In this document: piece after piece, positions 1-9,412 of the stretch | Numbering within the stretch: position 1 is the first letter of the stretch | Layout of the letters: each line of letters starts with the position of its first letter | Notes under the pieces: generated by a model | What the model saw: the letters and a program-made list of their open reading frames with translations, nothing else | Databases searched by the model: none | What the model was told of the DNA's origin: nothing | Program-made: the position numbers and the translations under genes | Source of the DNA: Pseudomonas cavernae | GTDB lineage: Bacteria > Pseudomonadota > Gammaproteobacteria > Pseudomonadales > Pseudomonadaceae | Direction of reading: 5' to 3' | Length of the DNA stretch: 64,000 bases | Assembly (NCBI RefSeq): GCF_003595175.1 | Contig: NZ_CP032419.1 | Location: forward strand, 2,170,001-2,234,000

Positions 1-732
1 GATGTTTTCCCGGCGTAACAGACTTTCCACCTCGCGCACCTCGAATTCGCATTGGGCGAAGCTGGCGTAGCGGCTGTTGGGTTTGCGCTCGTTACGAATC
101 GCCGCCAGTCGGTCAGGGTCGATGGTCAGGCCGAACAGCTTGTGCTTGTAGAGTTTGAGCGCGGCCGGCAGCTGCAGGCGCTCCATGTCGTCTTCGGTCA
201 GCGGGTAGTTGGCCGCCCGGATGCCATATTGCATGGCCATGTACAGACAGGTCGGCGTTTTGCCGCAGCGCGAGACACCGATCAGGATCAGGTCGGCCTT
301 GTCGTAGTAATGGGTGCGCGCACCATCGTCGTTATCGAGGGCAAAGTTCACCGCCTCGATACGCTCCATGTAGTTGCCGCTGCTGGCGATCGAGTGCGAC
401 TTGCCGACGCTGTAGGACGAGCGGGAGGTCAGCTCTTGCTCCAGTGGGGCCAGGAAGGTGGAGAAAATGTCGATCATGAAGCCATCGGATTTGGCCAGAA
501 CGTCACGAATTTCCTGGTTCACCACGGTGTCGAAAATGATCGGCCGGGCACCATCATTCTCCGCAGCGGCGTTGATTTGTTGTACCATTGCGCGCGCTTT
601 TTCAATGCTGTCGATGTACGGTCGCGTGAGCTTGCTGAACGTGATGGTCTCGAACTGCGCCAACAAGCTCTGGCCCAAGGTTTCGGCGGTGATGCCGGTG
701 CCATCGGAGATGAAAAAAGCGGTTCGTTTCAT
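1..732 (-). CDS. ppsR: PEP synthase regulatory protein PpsR (partial, C-terminus outside window)
   Basis: This is a bifunctional serine/threonine kinase and pyrophosphorylase of the DUF299/PSRP family, which inactivates PEP synthase by ADP-dependent phosphorylation and reactivates it by Pi-dependent dephosphorylation. Reading the minus strand from the ATG at 730-732 gives [20 protein letters not shown], the usual family start. Further in is the P-loop-like [10 protein letters not shown] segment (around plus-strand 255-285). About 244 codons are visible, so roughly 25-30 C-terminal residues of a ~270-residue protein are missing at the window edge. It is divergent from ppsA, its target, with 147 bp between the starts. 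Identification is firm. Confidence 0.95.
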   Translation of the reverse strand, partial: MKRTAFFISDGTGITAETLGQSLLAQFETITFSKLTRPYIDSIEKARAMVQQINAAAENDGARPIIFDTVVNQEIRDVLAKSDGFMIDIFSTFLAPLEQELTSRSSYSVGKSHSIASSGNYMERIEAVNFALDNDDGARTHYYDKADLILIGVSRCGKTPTCLYMAMQYGIRAANYPLTEDDMERLQLPAALKLYKHKLFGLTIDPDRLAAIRNERKPNSRYASFAQCEFEVREVESLLRRENI

Positions 733-879
733 TTGCGCCGTAGGCCTTAAGCTGGGATCGATTCTTGGCTATCATAGGCCCCCCTTTTGCCGGGCCTGTA
801 CTGGCCGGCATTGTGACTTATTTGCCAGGGCCAAAGCCACCGCACGCTGGCTTTCCCAAATTCAAGTGGAGAGATCACC
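733..879. promoter_or_regulatory. Divergent ppsR/ppsA intergenic region
   Basis: Promoters for both the regulator and PEP synthase must lie in these 147 bp. I can see the GGAGAG ribosome-binding site at 868-873 before the ppsA TTG start, but no promoter boxes I would defend. Confidence 0.5.
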
Positions 880-3252
880 TTGGTTGAGTACGTAGTTTCC
901 CTCGATAAGCTCGGCGTCCACGATGTTGAGCATGTAGGGGGCAAGAACGCCTCCCTGGGCGAGATGATCAGTAACCTCGCTGGTGCCGGTGTCTCGGTTC
1001 CCGGCGGTTTCGCCACTACCGCTCAGGCCTATCGTGACTTCCTCGACCAAAGCGGTCTGAATGGCCGTATCCATGCCGCCCTCGATGCGTTGGACGTGGA
1101 CGACGTGAATGCCCTGGTGAAAACCGGCGCGCAGATTCGCCAGTGGGTGATGGAAGCTGAGTTTCCCGAGCGTCTGAACGCCGAAATCCGCACCGCCTTC
1201 GCCTCCATGTCCAACGGCAATGACAACATGGCAGTCGCCGTGCGCTCTTCCGCCACCGCCGAAGACTTGCCGGACGCCTCCTTTGCCGGTCAGCAAGAAA
1301 CCTTCCTGAACATTCGCGGCGTGGATAACGTGATCCGCGCGGCCAAAGAGGTGTTCGCCTCGTTGTTCAACGACCGTGCCATCGCCTACCGCGTGCACCA
1401 GGGCTTCGACCACAAGCTGGTCGCCCTGTCCGCCGGCGTGCAGCGCATGGTGCGTTCGGAAACCGGGACCGCCGGCGTGATGTTCACCCTGGATACCGAG
1501 TCGGGCTTCCGCGATGTGGTGTTCATTACCGGCGCTTACGGCCTCGGTGAGACCGTGGTGCAGGGCGCGGTCAACCCGGACGAGTTCTATGTCCACAAAC
1601 AGACGCTGGAGGCCGGCCGTCCGGCCATCCTGCGCCGCAATCTGGGCAGCAAAGCGATCAAAATGGTCTATGGCGATGAAGCCAAGGCCGGTAAGTCGGT
1701 CAAAGTTGTGGATGTCGAGCACGCCGATCGCGCACGTTTCTGTCTGAGCGACGCCGAAGTGGCCGAGTTGGCCAAACAGGCGATGATCATCGAGAAGCAC
1801 TACCAGCGGCCGATGGACATCGAGTGGGCCAAAGACGGCGACGACGGCAAGCTGTATATCGTCCAGGCGCGCCCGGAAACCGTGAAGAGCCGCAGCAGCG
1901 CCAACGTGATGGAGCGCTACTTGCTGAAGGAAACCGGCAAGGTGCTGGTCGAGGGCCGTGCCATCGGCCAGAAAATCGGCGCCGGTAAGGTGCGGGTGAT
2001 CAACGATATCGCCGAAATGGACAAGGTCCAACCGGGCGACGTCCTGGTTTCCGACATGACCGACCCAGACTGGGAACCGATCATGAAGCGCGCCAGTGCC
2101 ATCGTCACTAACCGTGGCGGCCGTACCTGTCACGCGGCGATCATCGCCCGTGAATTGGGTATTCCGGCAGTCGTCGGTTGCGGTAACGCCACTCAGGTGC
2201 TGAAGGATGGCCAGGGCGTCACCGTGTCCTGTGCTGAGGGCGACACCGGCTTCATCTTCGAGGGTGAGCTGGGCTTCGATATCCGCCAGAATTCGGTCGA
2301 TGCCATGCCCGAGCTGCCGTTCAAGATCATGATGAACGTCGGCAACCCGGATCGCGCCTTCGACTTCGCCCAGCTGCCGAATGAAGGCGTGGGCCTGGCC
2401 CGCCTGGAGTTCATCATCAACCGCATGATCGGCGTGCATCCGAAGGCGCTGCTGAACTTCGCCAGCCTGCCGGCGGAGATCAGGGACAGCGTCGAGAAGC
2501 GCATCGCCGGTTACGACGATCCGGTCGGCTTCTATGTCGAGAAGCTGGTCGAGGGCATCAGCACTCTGGCCGCGGCGTTCTGGCCGAAGAAGGTCATCGT
2601 GCGCCTGTCGGACTTCAAGTCCAACGAGTATGCCAATCTGATCGGCGGCAAGCTCTACGAGCCGGAAGAAGAGAACCCGATGCTCGGCTTCCGTGGCGCT
2701 TCGCGCTACATCAGCGAGTCGTTCCGCGATTGCTTCGAGCTCGAATGCCGCGCGCTGAAGAAAGTCCGCAACGAGATGGGCCTGACCAACGTCGAGATCA
2801 TGGTGCCCTTCGTGCGTACTTTGGGCGAAGCCAGTCAGGTCGTCGATTTGCTCGCCAGCAATGGCCTGAAGCGCGGCGAGAATGGCCTGAAAGTCATCAT
2901 GATGTGCGAGCTGCCGTCCAACGCCATCTTGGCCGAAGAGTTCCTCGAGTTCTTCGACGGTTTCTCCATCGGCTCCAACGACCTGACCCAGCTGACCCTG
3001 GGCCTGGACCGTGACTCCGGGATCATTGCCCATCTGTTCGATGAGCGTAATCCGGCGGTCAAGAAGCTGCTGTCCAATGCCATCCAGGCCTGCCGCAAGG
3101 CCGGCAAGTACATCGGCATCTGCGGCCAGGGCCCTTCGGATCACCCGGATCTGGCCAAGTGGCTGATGGAGCAGGGCATCGAAAGCGTGTCCTTGAACCC
3201 GGACTCGGTCTTGGAAACCTGGTTCTTCCTGGCGGAAGGTCAGCAGGCCTGA
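880..3252 (+). CDS. ppsA: Phosphoenolpyruvate synthase
   Basis: This enzyme converts pyruvate, ATP and water to PEP, AMP and Pi, the entry step of gluconeogenesis in pseudomonads. The 790-residue product has the N-terminal ATP-grasp domain ([10 protein letters not shown] near residue 21), the swivelling phosphohistidine domain with [13 protein letters not shown] (His about residue 418), and the C-terminal TIM-barrel PEP-utilising domain ending with GICGQGPSD (catalytic Cys about 748). The start is TTG at 880, supported by a GGAGAG ribosome-binding site seven bases upstream and by the canonical N-terminus [12 protein letters not shown]. Length matches the family. It is monocistronic, with its own terminator, and divergent from ppsR, which controls its activity. 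Confidence 0.97.
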   Translation: MVEYVVSLDKLGVHDVEHVGGKNASLGEMISNLAGAGVSVPGGFATTAQAYRDFLDQSGLNGRIHAALDALDVDDVNALVKTGAQIRQWVMEAEFPERLNAEIRTAFASMSNGNDNMAVAVRSSATAEDLPDASFAGQQETFLNIRGVDNVIRAAKEVFASLFNDRAIAYRVHQGFDHKLVALSAGVQRMVRSETGTAGVMFTLDTESGFRDVVFITGAYGLGETVVQGAVNPDEFYVHKQTLEAGRPAILRRNLGSKAIKMVYGDEAKAGKSVKVVDVEHADRARFCLSDAEVAELAKQAMIIEKHYQRPMDIEWAKDGDDGKLYIVQARPETVKSRSSANVMERYLLKETGKVLVEGRAIGQKIGAGKVRVINDIAEMDKVQPGDVLVSDMTDPDWEPIMKRASAIVTNRGGRTCHAAIIARELGIPAVVGCGNATQVLKDGQGVTVSCAEGDTGFIFEGELGFDIRQNSVDAMPELPFKIMMNVGNPDRAFDFAQLPNEGVGLARLEFIINRMIGVHPKALLNFASLPAEIRDSVEKRIAGYDDPVGFYVEKLVEGISTLAAAFWPKKVIVRLSDFKSNEYANLIGGKLYEPEEENPMLGFRGASRYISESFRDCFELECRALKKVRNEMGLTNVEIMVPFVRTLGEASQVVDLLASNGLKRGENGLKVIMMCELPSNAILAEEFLEFFDGFSIGSNDLTQLTLGLDRDSGIIAHLFDERNPAVKKLLSNAIQACRKAGKYIGICGQGPSDHPDLAKWLMEQGIESVSLNPDSVLETWFFLAEGQQA

Positions 3253-3274
3253 TACGCGTTCCTCACCATAAAAG

Positions 3275-3300
3275 GGGCGGGATTGATCCCGCCCTTTTTT
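3275..3300 (+). terminator. Rho-independent terminator of ppsA
   Basis: A 9-bp perfect stem (GGGCGGGAT / ATCCCGCCC) with a 2-nt gap is followed directly by six T residues, 22 bases after the ppsA stop codon. Confidence 0.9.
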
Positions 3301-3331
3301 GTGCCAGTAACAATTCATTGTCAGTAGTGGT

Positions 3332-4303
3332 ATGCAAAGTAGTAGTGAGCTGTTCCCTGTCGCCCTGGTAAGTGCGGAGCTGCGTGGCGACCTGAGCGAA
3401 GATGTCTACCGCTTGAAGCCCGGTAACAGTCCGGACCGCAGTGTCGAGCTGGCGTTGACTCGTCTGGGCCTCCATCGCAGTGAGGGACGGCGTGGTACGC
3501 CGGTGATTCTGCTGCATGGCAGCTTTTCCAATCGACGTTTCTGGTACTCGCCCAAGGGCCTCGGGCTAGGCCCTTATCTGGCGCGGGCCGGCTTCGATGT
3601 ATGGATCGCCGAGATGCGTGGTCACGGCCTGTCGCCGCGCAATCAGGCCTATCGCCATAACCGGGTAGCCGATTACGCCCGCTATGACCTGCCAGCGATT
3701 GCCGCCTTCGTGCGCGAGCAGAGCGACCAGGTTCCCCACTGGCTTGGTCATTCGCTGGGTGGCATCACCCTGGCGGCGGCTCTGGGTGGGCACTATCTGG
3801 GCGAGGCTGAAGCCGCCTCTGCGGCTTTGTTCGGCAGTCAGGTCAGTCGGGTCTACTGGCCCTTGAAGCTGCCTCCGCTGGAGTGGGGTGGGCGCCTGCT
3901 GCTCAAGCGTCTCGCGGTATTGTCCGGCGCTGGGCTCAAGCGCGGTCCGGAAGACGAGCCTATCGGTGTCGCGCTGGAAAGCTTGCGCTGGCACGGTCTG
4001 TTCGGCCGCTTCGGTGATGCCGGAGGCGACTGGTGGGCCGGGCTTTCCGAGGTGCAGGTGCCGCTATTGGCGGTCGGTTCTGCGGGTGATCATCAGGACC
4101 CGCCCTGGGCTTGCCGGAAGTTACTGGAGCAGTTCGGCTCGGCGCGCCGTGAGTTTCTCCACCTTGGCAGGAAAAACGGCTTTGCCGAGGACTACGGGCA
4201 TATCGAAATGCTGCTGAGCAAGTCGGCGCAAAGTGAGGTCTGGCCGCTTGTCGTGCACTGGTTGCAGCAGTTGTGCTTGCCCGAGTTACCAGTCAGAGGC
4301 TAA
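3332..4303 (+). CDS. Alpha/beta-hydrolase (esterase/lipase-like)
   Basis: This 323-residue alpha/beta-hydrolase has the nucleophile elbow GHSLGG (Ser about 141), an upstream oxyanion strand VILLHGSFSNRRFW, and a late His in EDYGHIEML that can complete the triad. The domain around WIAEMRGHGLSPR is typical of lipase/esterase-type members. There is no signal peptide, so it is probably cytoplasmic. It sits between ppsA and rraA, the position I recall for a predicted esterase in P. aeruginosa (PA1771). The substrate is unknown. The start ATG has only a weak ribosome-binding site, but no better in-frame start is seen. Confidence 0.85.
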   Translation: MQSSSELFPVALVSAELRGDLSEDVYRLKPGNSPDRSVELALTRLGLHRSEGRRGTPVILLHGSFSNRRFWYSPKGLGLGPYLARAGFDVWIAEMRGHGLSPRNQAYRHNRVADYARYDLPAIAAFVREQSDQVPHWLGHSLGGITLAAALGGHYLGEAEAASAALFGSQVSRVYWPLKLPPLEWGGRLLLKRLAVLSGAGLKRGPEDEPIGVALESLRWHGLFGRFGDAGGDWWAGLSEVQVPLLAVGSAGDHQDPPWACRKLLEQFGSARREFLHLGRKNGFAEDYGHIEMLLSKSAQSEVWPLVVHWLQQLCLPELPVRG

Positions 4304-4455
4304 GCCAGACGTAAAGCCAATTGCTCAGCTTTCTGGGTGGGCGCTCCCCGGTATGCCGCGTAGCAGAGCGGGCGGGCATTTCGCCTCGCGTGGCATCCGG
4401 CTAAGATGTGACGCGGAGTTGGCTTGCAGTCATTTCTGCTGCCACTGGAGGTGCC

Positions 4456-4755
4456 ATGTTCGTTGCGCTCGAACGGTTACTGAATCTGGAAGAAGGTTAT
4501 CGGCGGACCTTTCAGCTCGCCGGGCGTAACCTCTTACTCATGGTGGTTGACCGTCAGCCTCTGTTGCTGGAGAACCGTTGCCCGCATCAGGGCGTGCCTT
4601 TGCACAACGCTACCCTGGCCGGTTGGGTGTTGCGCTGTGCGCGACATGGGGTGGAGTTCGATTTTTTCAGCGGCCAGGCATTAAATGCACATTGTCCTGC
4701 ACTGACTCGTTTTGAGCTGGTCTATGACGACGATCGTATCGGCGTCGACCTCTGA
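4456..4755 (+). CDS. Small Rieske-type [2Fe-2S] ferredoxin-like protein
   Basis: A 99-residue protein consisting only of a Rieske domain. The ligands are clear: C42-P-H44 in CPHQGVPL and C61-x2-H64 in CARHGVEF. It is likely an electron carrier or the ferredoxin part of an oxygenase, but no oxygenase lies nearby. I chose the ATG at 4456 because GGAGGT lies four bases upstream; an in-frame start at 4408 would add 16 residues with no family character. It is followed 30 bp later by rraA and may be co-transcribed. Confidence 0.85.
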   Translation: MFVALERLLNLEEGYRRTFQLAGRNLLLMVVDRQPLLLENRCPHQGVPLHNATLAGWVLRCARHGVEFDFFSGQALNAHCPALTRFELVYDDDRIGVDL

Positions 4756-4785
4756 CACTGTTTTCTCTTTACAGGAGTTTTCCCC

Positions 4786-5274
4786 ATGCAATATGTCACT
4801 CCCGATCTGTGCGATGCCTACCCGGAGCTGGTGCAGGTGGTTGAGCCGATGTTCAGTAACTTTGGCGGTCGCGACTCCTTCGGCGGCGAAATCGTCACCA
4901 TCAAGTGTTTCGAGGACAACTCCCTGGTCAAGGATCAGGTAGAGGTAGATGGTAAGGGCAAAGTGTTGGTCGTCGATGGTGGCGGCTCTCTGCGCCGTGC
5001 TCTGCTTGGTGACATGCTGGCCGAGAAGGCGGCGAAGAATGGCTGGGAAGGGCTGGTCGTCTATGGCTGCATTCGTGATGTCGACGTCATTGCCCAGACC
5101 GAGCTGGGTGTTCAGGCCCTGGCTAGCCACCCGATGAAGACGGATAAGCGTGGGATTGGCGACTTGAACGTGCCGGTGACTTTCGGTGGCGTGACATTCC
5201 GCCCGGGCGAATTCGTGTATGCCGATAACAACGGCATCATCGTTTCGCCCAAGCCGTTGGCAATGCCGGAGTAA
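4786..5274 (+). CDS. rraA: RraA family protein (RNase E inhibitor / HMG-type aldolase fold)
   Basis: A 162-residue RraA-family protein. In E. coli, RraA binds and inhibits RNase E; other members are class II 4-hydroxy-4-methyl-2-oxoglutarate/oxaloacetate aldolases. Family landmarks are the N-terminal [10 protein letters not shown], the [11 protein letters not shown] loop, [18 protein letters not shown], and [12 protein letters not shown], which in aldolase members carries the metal-site and catalytic Arg-Asp. Because both residues are kept, aldolase activity cannot be excluded. Older annotations call this gene a menG-like methyltransferase; the sequence does not support methylation. The GGAG ribosome-binding site and gene order agree with Pseudomonas genomes. 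Confidence 0.93.
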   Translation: MQYVTPDLCDAYPELVQVVEPMFSNFGGRDSFGGEIVTIKCFEDNSLVKDQVEVDGKGKVLVVDGGGSLRRALLGDMLAEKAAKNGWEGLVVYGCIRDVDVIAQTELGVQALASHPMKTDKRGIGDLNVPVTFGGVTFRPGEFVYADNNGIIVSPKPLAMPE

Positions 5275-5335
5275 CGAGCAGAAAGCCTGGTGCCAACCGG
5301 GGTTTTTCTGAGGGCTGTCAGTAGTGGGGAGTGGG

Positions 5336-6331
5336 ATGCTCGAGGAAGACAACTCGCAATGGGGGCTGGTCCACGCATTTGTCCTGGACGGCAAGGGAGG
5401 GGCGAAGCCTATTTCGCGCCAGCAACTGGATGAGTTGCAGCTCACTGAGGAGCAAAGCCTGTGGCTGCATTGGGATCGTGGTCATCCGCAGACGCACGCC
5501 TGGCTACGCAGCGCCAGCGGCCTGAATGAGTTCAGCTGCGACTTGCTGCTGGAGGAGAACACCCGTCCCCGTCTGCTGCCGTTGCCGAACAATGAGCTGC
5601 TGCTGTTTCTGCGCGGGGTAAATCTCAATCCAGGGGCGGAGCCCGAAGACATGGTCTCGGTGCGGATTTTCGCTGCGCCTCAGCGGATTATTTCCCTGCG
5701 CCTGCGGCCATTGCGGGCGACCGATCAACTGATCGATGAGCTGGAAAGGGGCGAAGGCCCGAAAAACCCCTCCGAGCTGCTGCTCTATCTCGCGCACCAT
5801 CTGAGCGATAAGGTCGATGACTTGGTCGCAGGGCTGGCGGAGCAGGTTGATGGTGAGGAAGAGAAGATTGACGCCGACGAGCGCTACGCGCCGGACCATA
5901 GCCTGATGCTGCATATCCGTCGGCGCGCCGCCAGTTTACGGCGATTCCTTGCGCCGCAGCGGGACATTTATGCGCAGCTATCGCGTAACCGGCTGCCCTG
6001 GTTCGTCGACGGTAATGCCGATTACTGGAATGAGCTCAACAACCATCTGACCCGCAACCTTGAAGAGCTCGAGCTGATTCGCGAGCGGATAGGCTTGGTT
6101 CTGGAGTCCGAGCACCGGCGGATGAGCGAGCGAATGAGCCGTACCATGTACCGTTTCGGCATCATCACTGGGGTTTTTCTGCCGATGAGTTTTCTGACTG
6201 GGCTGTTGGGGATCAATGTCGGCGGTATCCCAGGGGCGGAAAGCCCCTATGGCTTCTTGATTGCCTGCCTACTCATCGCTGGGGTAGCGCTTGGTCAGTG
6301 GTGGTTGTTCCGCCGCTTGCGTTGGGTTTGA
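5336..6331 (+). CDS. cmaX: CorA-family divalent cation transporter CmaX
   Basis: A 331-residue inner-membrane protein of the CorA/ZntB family. It has a large cytoplasmic N-terminal domain with long helices (about residues 130-265) and two C-terminal transmembrane helices joined by the pore signature GLLGINVGGIPG. The signature is GIN rather than the GMN of classical magnesium channels, nearer to ZntB-type zinc transporters. Its position before crfX-cmpX-sigX-oprF matches cmaX of P. fluorescens and P. aeruginosa. The ATG at 5336 is preferred over the in-frame GTG at 5324 because GGGGAG lies at 5326-5331. The transported ion is inferred only. Confidence 0.9.
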   Translation: MLEEDNSQWGLVHAFVLDGKGGAKPISRQQLDELQLTEEQSLWLHWDRGHPQTHAWLRSASGLNEFSCDLLLEENTRPRLLPLPNNELLLFLRGVNLNPGAEPEDMVSVRIFAAPQRIISLRLRPLRATDQLIDELERGEGPKNPSELLLYLAHHLSDKVDDLVAGLAEQVDGEEEKIDADERYAPDHSLMLHIRRRAASLRRFLAPQRDIYAQLSRNRLPWFVDGNADYWNELNNHLTRNLEELELIRERIGLVLESEHRRMSERMSRTMYRFGIITGVFLPMSFLTGLLGINVGGIPGAESPYGFLIACLLIAGVALGQWWLFRRLRWV

Positions 6332-6384
6332 TGTGACTTGTCGACTTTTCATCTCGTCTAGCCGACACATCCCAAGAGGTGCGC

Positions 6385-6630
6385 ATGCGCGATCCGTTTG
6401 AAGAATCTCTCCGCGACCTGCTGAGAGCGTCGCCGTCGACCCATGACGATGATGCGACGCTAGGGCGCGTGCTGAAAACAGCCAACCGCCAGGTCGGCGC
6501 CGGTGATCTGTTCAGTCTGATGGGGCATTGGTTCGAGGCGCTGATGATGGCCTTGAACAAGGGCGCCGCCCATGTGGCCCCTGTTTCTCGCCGCACTTCT
6601 CCCGACCGTACTGCTGATAAGGCTGAGTGA
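6385..6630 (+). CDS. crfX: Small conserved protein CrfX
   Basis: An 81-residue acidic soluble protein placed exactly where crfX/cfrX lies in fluorescent pseudomonads, between cmaX and cmpX. It has no recognised domain or membrane segment; the middle (LFSLMGHWFEALMMALNKG) may form an amphipathic helix. Function is unknown; co-regulation with cmpX and sigX suggests a role in cell-envelope stress. The ATG at 6385 follows AAGAGGT at 6374-6380. The stop TGA overlaps the GTG start of cmpX, implying translational coupling. Confidence 0.85.
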   Translation: MRDPFEESLRDLLRASPSTHDDDATLGRVLKTANRQVGAGDLFSLMGHWFEALMMALNKGAAHVAPVSRRTSPDRTADKAE

Positions 6631-7457
6631 AGATGGAATTCGACCCCTGGACTCAAGGTCTGGTCAACGCCATGACCAATGTATGGACGCCCGTCGCCGG
6701 CTTTATTCCACGCTTGTTTGGTGCGTTGGCGGTGGTCTTGCTTGGTTTCGTCGTGGCCAAGCTGCTCGACGCCTTGCTTTCCAAGCTTCTGGCCAAACTG
6801 GGCCTGGATCGCCTGATGGCTGGAACCGGTCTGACCAAGATACTTGGGCGTGTCGGCATCCAGGTGCCGGTCTCGACCCTGATCGGCAAGATCGTCTACT
6901 GGTTCGTATTGCTGATCTTCTTGGTTTCTGCGGCTGATTCGCTTGGCCTTGGGCGTGTTTCCGCCACGCTCGATGTGCTGGCGCTGTACCTGCCGAAAGT
7001 CCTGGGTGCTGCGCTGGTGGTGATTGTCGGCGTATTGCTGGCGCAACTGGTCAACAGTCTGGTGCGCGGCGCCGCCGAAGGCGTCGGGCTCGATTATGCC
7101 GGTGGCCTGGGGCGTTTTGCCCAGGGACTGGTCATCATCATCAGCATTTCGGTGGCCATTGGTCAGCTGGAGGTCAAAACCGAGCTGCTTAACAACGTGA
7201 TCGCCATCGTGCTGATTTCGGTCGGTCTGGCGGTGGCCTTGGCGCTGGGGCTCGGCAGTCGTGAGCTGGCTGGGCAAATTCTTGCCGGCATATATGTGCG
7301 TGAGTTGTATCAGGTCGGGCAACAAGTCAAGGTGGGTGATGTCGAAGGCCAGATCGAGGAGATCGGCACGGTCAAGACCACCCTGCTGACGGAGGAGGGG
7401 GTATTGGTTTCCGTGGCCAATCGCATTCTTCTCGAGCAACAGGTGAGCAGTCGCTGA
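6627..7457 (+). CDS. cmpX: Mechanosensitive-channel-like membrane protein CmpX
   Basis: An inner-membrane protein of about 276 residues with roughly five hydrophobic helices and a C-terminal MscS-type beta domain (residues about 225-272, QVGQQVKVGDVEGQIEEIG). It matches CmpX, reported in Pseudomonas to influence SigX activity and envelope tension responses. The N-terminal helices repeat the glycine-rich pattern seen in conserved TM-helix (MscS-related) proteins. The start may be the GTG at 6627, overlapping the crfX stop, or the ATG at 6633 two codons later; the difference is trivial. It lies 90 bp upstream of sigX. Confidence 0.9.
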   Translation: MKMEFDPWTQGLVNAMTNVWTPVAGFIPRLFGALAVVLLGFVVAKLLDALLSKLLAKLGLDRLMAGTGLTKILGRVGIQVPVSTLIGKIVYWFVLLIFLVSAADSLGLGRVSATLDVLALYLPKVLGAALVVIVGVLLAQLVNSLVRGAAEGVGLDYAGGLGRFAQGLVIIISISVAIGQLEVKTELLNNVIAIVLISVGLAVALALGLGSRELAGQILAGIYVRELYQVGQQVKVGDVEGQIEEIGTVKTTLLTEEGVLVSVANRILLEQQVSSR

Positions 7458-7547
7458 GGCGTCAATCCCTGCTAATGTATGTCGCCATCTGATGGCCCGG
7501 GCTCCGGGCCGTGGCGGCTATTCACCTGACTGTCGGCCCGACTCGTT

Positions 7548-8138
7548 TTGAATAAAGTCCAATCGCTACCTTCTCGCTATGACCCTCGCGAGCTCTCGGA
7601 CGAAGAGCTGGTGGCGCGTGCTCATGGCGAGCTGTTTCACGTAACCCGAGCCTATGAAGAGCTGATGCGGCGCTACCAGCGCACGCTGTTTAACGTTTGT
7701 GCCCGCTATTTGGGAAATGAACGTGATGCGGATGATGTGTGTCAGGAAGTTATGTTGAAAGTGCTGTATGGCCTGAAAAATTTTGAGGGCAAGTCGAAGT
7801 TCAAAACTTGGCTATACAGCATTACTTACAACGAGTGTATTACCCAGTACCGGAAAGAGCGTAGGAAGCGCCGGCTGATGGATGCGCTGAGTCTGGATCC
7901 GTTGGAAGAGGCTTCCGAGGAGAAGACTCCCGCAGTTGCCGAGCAAGGTGGTCTGGATCGTTGGTTGGTCCATGTAAATCCGATTGATCGGGAAATTTTG
8001 GTATTGCGTTTTGTTGCGGAACTGGAGTTCCAGGAAATAGCCGACATCATGCACATGGGGCTTAGCGCGACGAAGATGCGTTACAAGCGAGCCCTGGACC
8101 GCTTGCGAGAAAAATTTGCTGGCGCGACCGAAACTTAG
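7548..8138 (+). CDS. sigX: ECF sigma factor SigX
   Basis: A 196-residue extracytoplasmic-function sigma factor that drives oprF and many fatty-acid and membrane genes in Pseudomonas. Region 2 is at about residues 22-90 (YEELMRRYQRTLFNVCARYLG, then DADDVCQEVMLKVL and FKTWLYSITYNEC). Region 4 is about 135-190 with the helix-turn-helix EFQEIADIMHMGLSATKMRYKRAL. Initiation is at TTG (7548), the start I recall for the P. aeruginosa protein. No anti-sigma gene is adjacent, as usual for SigX. The upstream spacer holds a GC-rich hairpin (GGCCCGG GCT CCGGGCC) without a T run. Confidence 0.96.
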   Translation: MNKVQSLPSRYDPRELSDEELVARAHGELFHVTRAYEELMRRYQRTLFNVCARYLGNERDADDVCQEVMLKVLYGLKNFEGKSKFKTWLYSITYNECITQYRKERRKRRLMDALSLDPLEEASEEKTPAVAEQGGLDRWLVHVNPIDREILVLRFVAELEFQEIADIMHMGLSATKMRYKRALDRLREKFAGATET

Positions 8139-8245
8139 TTGGGGAAGATAGCTCCAATCGTTCGGGCGAACTCTGTTACAATCGCCCGCTGAGTTGTCCT
8201 GGAATTGTTAGACAACTTACTGACTACCAAGATGGGGATTTACGG
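8139..8245 (+). promoter_or_regulatory. oprF leader region
   Basis: The 107-bp sigX-oprF spacer is where SigX-dependent oprF transcription is known to start in Pseudomonas. It carries an inverted repeat GGGCGA/TCGCCC spaced by 12 nt (around 8164-8187) and an AT-rich stretch before the oprF ATG. I do not assign exact promoter boxes. Confidence 0.5.
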
Positions 8246-9277
8246 ATGAAATTGAAAAACGCCTTAGGCGTTGTAATTGGCTCTCTGATCGCTTCTGCCT
8301 CTCTTCAGGCGCTGGCTCAAGGCCAAGGTGCGGTAGAAGTGGAAGGCTTCGCCAAGAAGGAGATGTTCGACAGCGCTCGTGACTTCAAAAACAACGGCAA
8401 CCTGTTCGGCGGCTCGATTGGCTACTTCCTGACCGACGACGTTGAATTGCGTCTGGGCTACGACGAAGTGCACAACGCTGTTGGCGAAGACGGTCGTAAC
8501 ATCAAGGGCTCGAACACTGCCCTGGATGCTCTGTACCACTTCAACGCCCCTGGCGACACGCTGCGTCCGTACGTCTCCGCAGGTTTCTCAGACCAGAGCA
8601 TCGGTCAAACCGGCCGCAGCGGTCGTAACGGTTCCACTTTCGCCAACGTTGGCGGTGGTGCCAAGCTCTACTTCACCGAAAACTTCTATGCTCGTGCTGG
8701 CGTTGAAGCTCAGTACAACATCGACCAGGGCGACACCGAGTGGGCTCCAAGCGTTGGTATCGGCATGAACTTTGGTGGCGGCTCCAAGCCTGCTGCTCCA
8801 GTTCCTGCTCCGGCTGAAGTGTGCGCCGACAGCGACAACGATGGCGTGTGCGACAACGTCGACAAGTGCCCGGATACCCCGGCCAACGTCACCGTTGACG
8901 CCGACGGCTGCCCGGCTGCGGCCGAGGCCGTGCGGGTCGAGCTGGACGTGAAGTTCGACTTCGACAAGTCCAAGGTGAAAGAAGAAAGCTACGGCGACAT
9001 CAAGAACCTGGCTGACTTCATGACCCAGTACCCATCGACCACCACCACCGTGGAAGGTCACACCGACTCCGTCGGTACCGATGCGTACAACCAGAAGCTG
9101 TCCGAGCGTCGCGCCAACGCGGTTAAAGACGTGCTGGTCAACCAGTACGGTGTCGGTGGTGAGCGCATCGAATCGGTCGGCTACGGCGAGTCCCGCCCGG
9201 TAGCGGACAACGCCACGGATGCCGGTCGCGCCGTCAACCGTCGCGTAGAAGCTGAAGTGGAAGCTCAAGCCAAGTAA
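8246..9277 (+). CDS. oprF: Major outer-membrane porin OprF
   Basis: The main OmpA-type porin of Pseudomonas, giving slow non-specific permeability and anchoring the outer membrane to peptidoglycan. The 343-residue precursor starts with a signal peptide ending ...LQALA. An eight-strand barrel occupies about residues 25-180. A Pro/Ala linker follows, then a thrombospondin type 3-like segment with the four cysteines typical of Pseudomonas OprF (CADSDNDGVCDNVDKC...GC). The C-terminal OmpA domain includes DFDKSKV, TVEGHTDSVGTDAYN and the YGESRPV motif, which bind diaminopimelate. It lies directly downstream of sigX and ends at a strong terminator. Confidence 0.98.
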   Translation: MKLKNALGVVIGSLIASASLQALAQGQGAVEVEGFAKKEMFDSARDFKNNGNLFGGSIGYFLTDDVELRLGYDEVHNAVGEDGRNIKGSNTALDALYHFNAPGDTLRPYVSAGFSDQSIGQTGRSGRNGSTFANVGGGAKLYFTENFYARAGVEAQYNIDQGDTEWAPSVGIGMNFGGGSKPAAPVPAPAEVCADSDNDGVCDNVDKCPDTPANVTVDADGCPAAAEAVRVELDVKFDFDKSKVKEESYGDIKNLADFMTQYPSTTTTVEGHTDSVGTDAYNQKLSERRANAVKDVLVNQYGVGGERIESVGYGESRPVADNATDAGRAVNRRVEAEVEAQAK

Positions 9278-9294
9278 TGGCGTTGAGTGGTGAG

Positions 9295-9320
9295 AAAAAC
9301 CCGGCCTCGGCCGGGTTTTT
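9295..9320 (+). terminator. oprF terminator
   Basis: AAAAACCCGGC followed by a short loop and GCCGGGTTTTT, 17 bases after the oprF stop. Confidence 0.92.
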
Positions 9321-9412
9321 CTTTATCTGCACTCCGGGTTCCGTGGTTCAGGTATTTCCCGTGTAGTCATAACCGTATGATCGGTGGCCTTATCAGGCGG
9401 AGAGTGACGAGC

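Noticed and set aside
862..3318. 818-codon open frame antisense to ppsA
   Set aside because: It is the high-GC mirror frame of ppsA with no family features; ppsA is certain.
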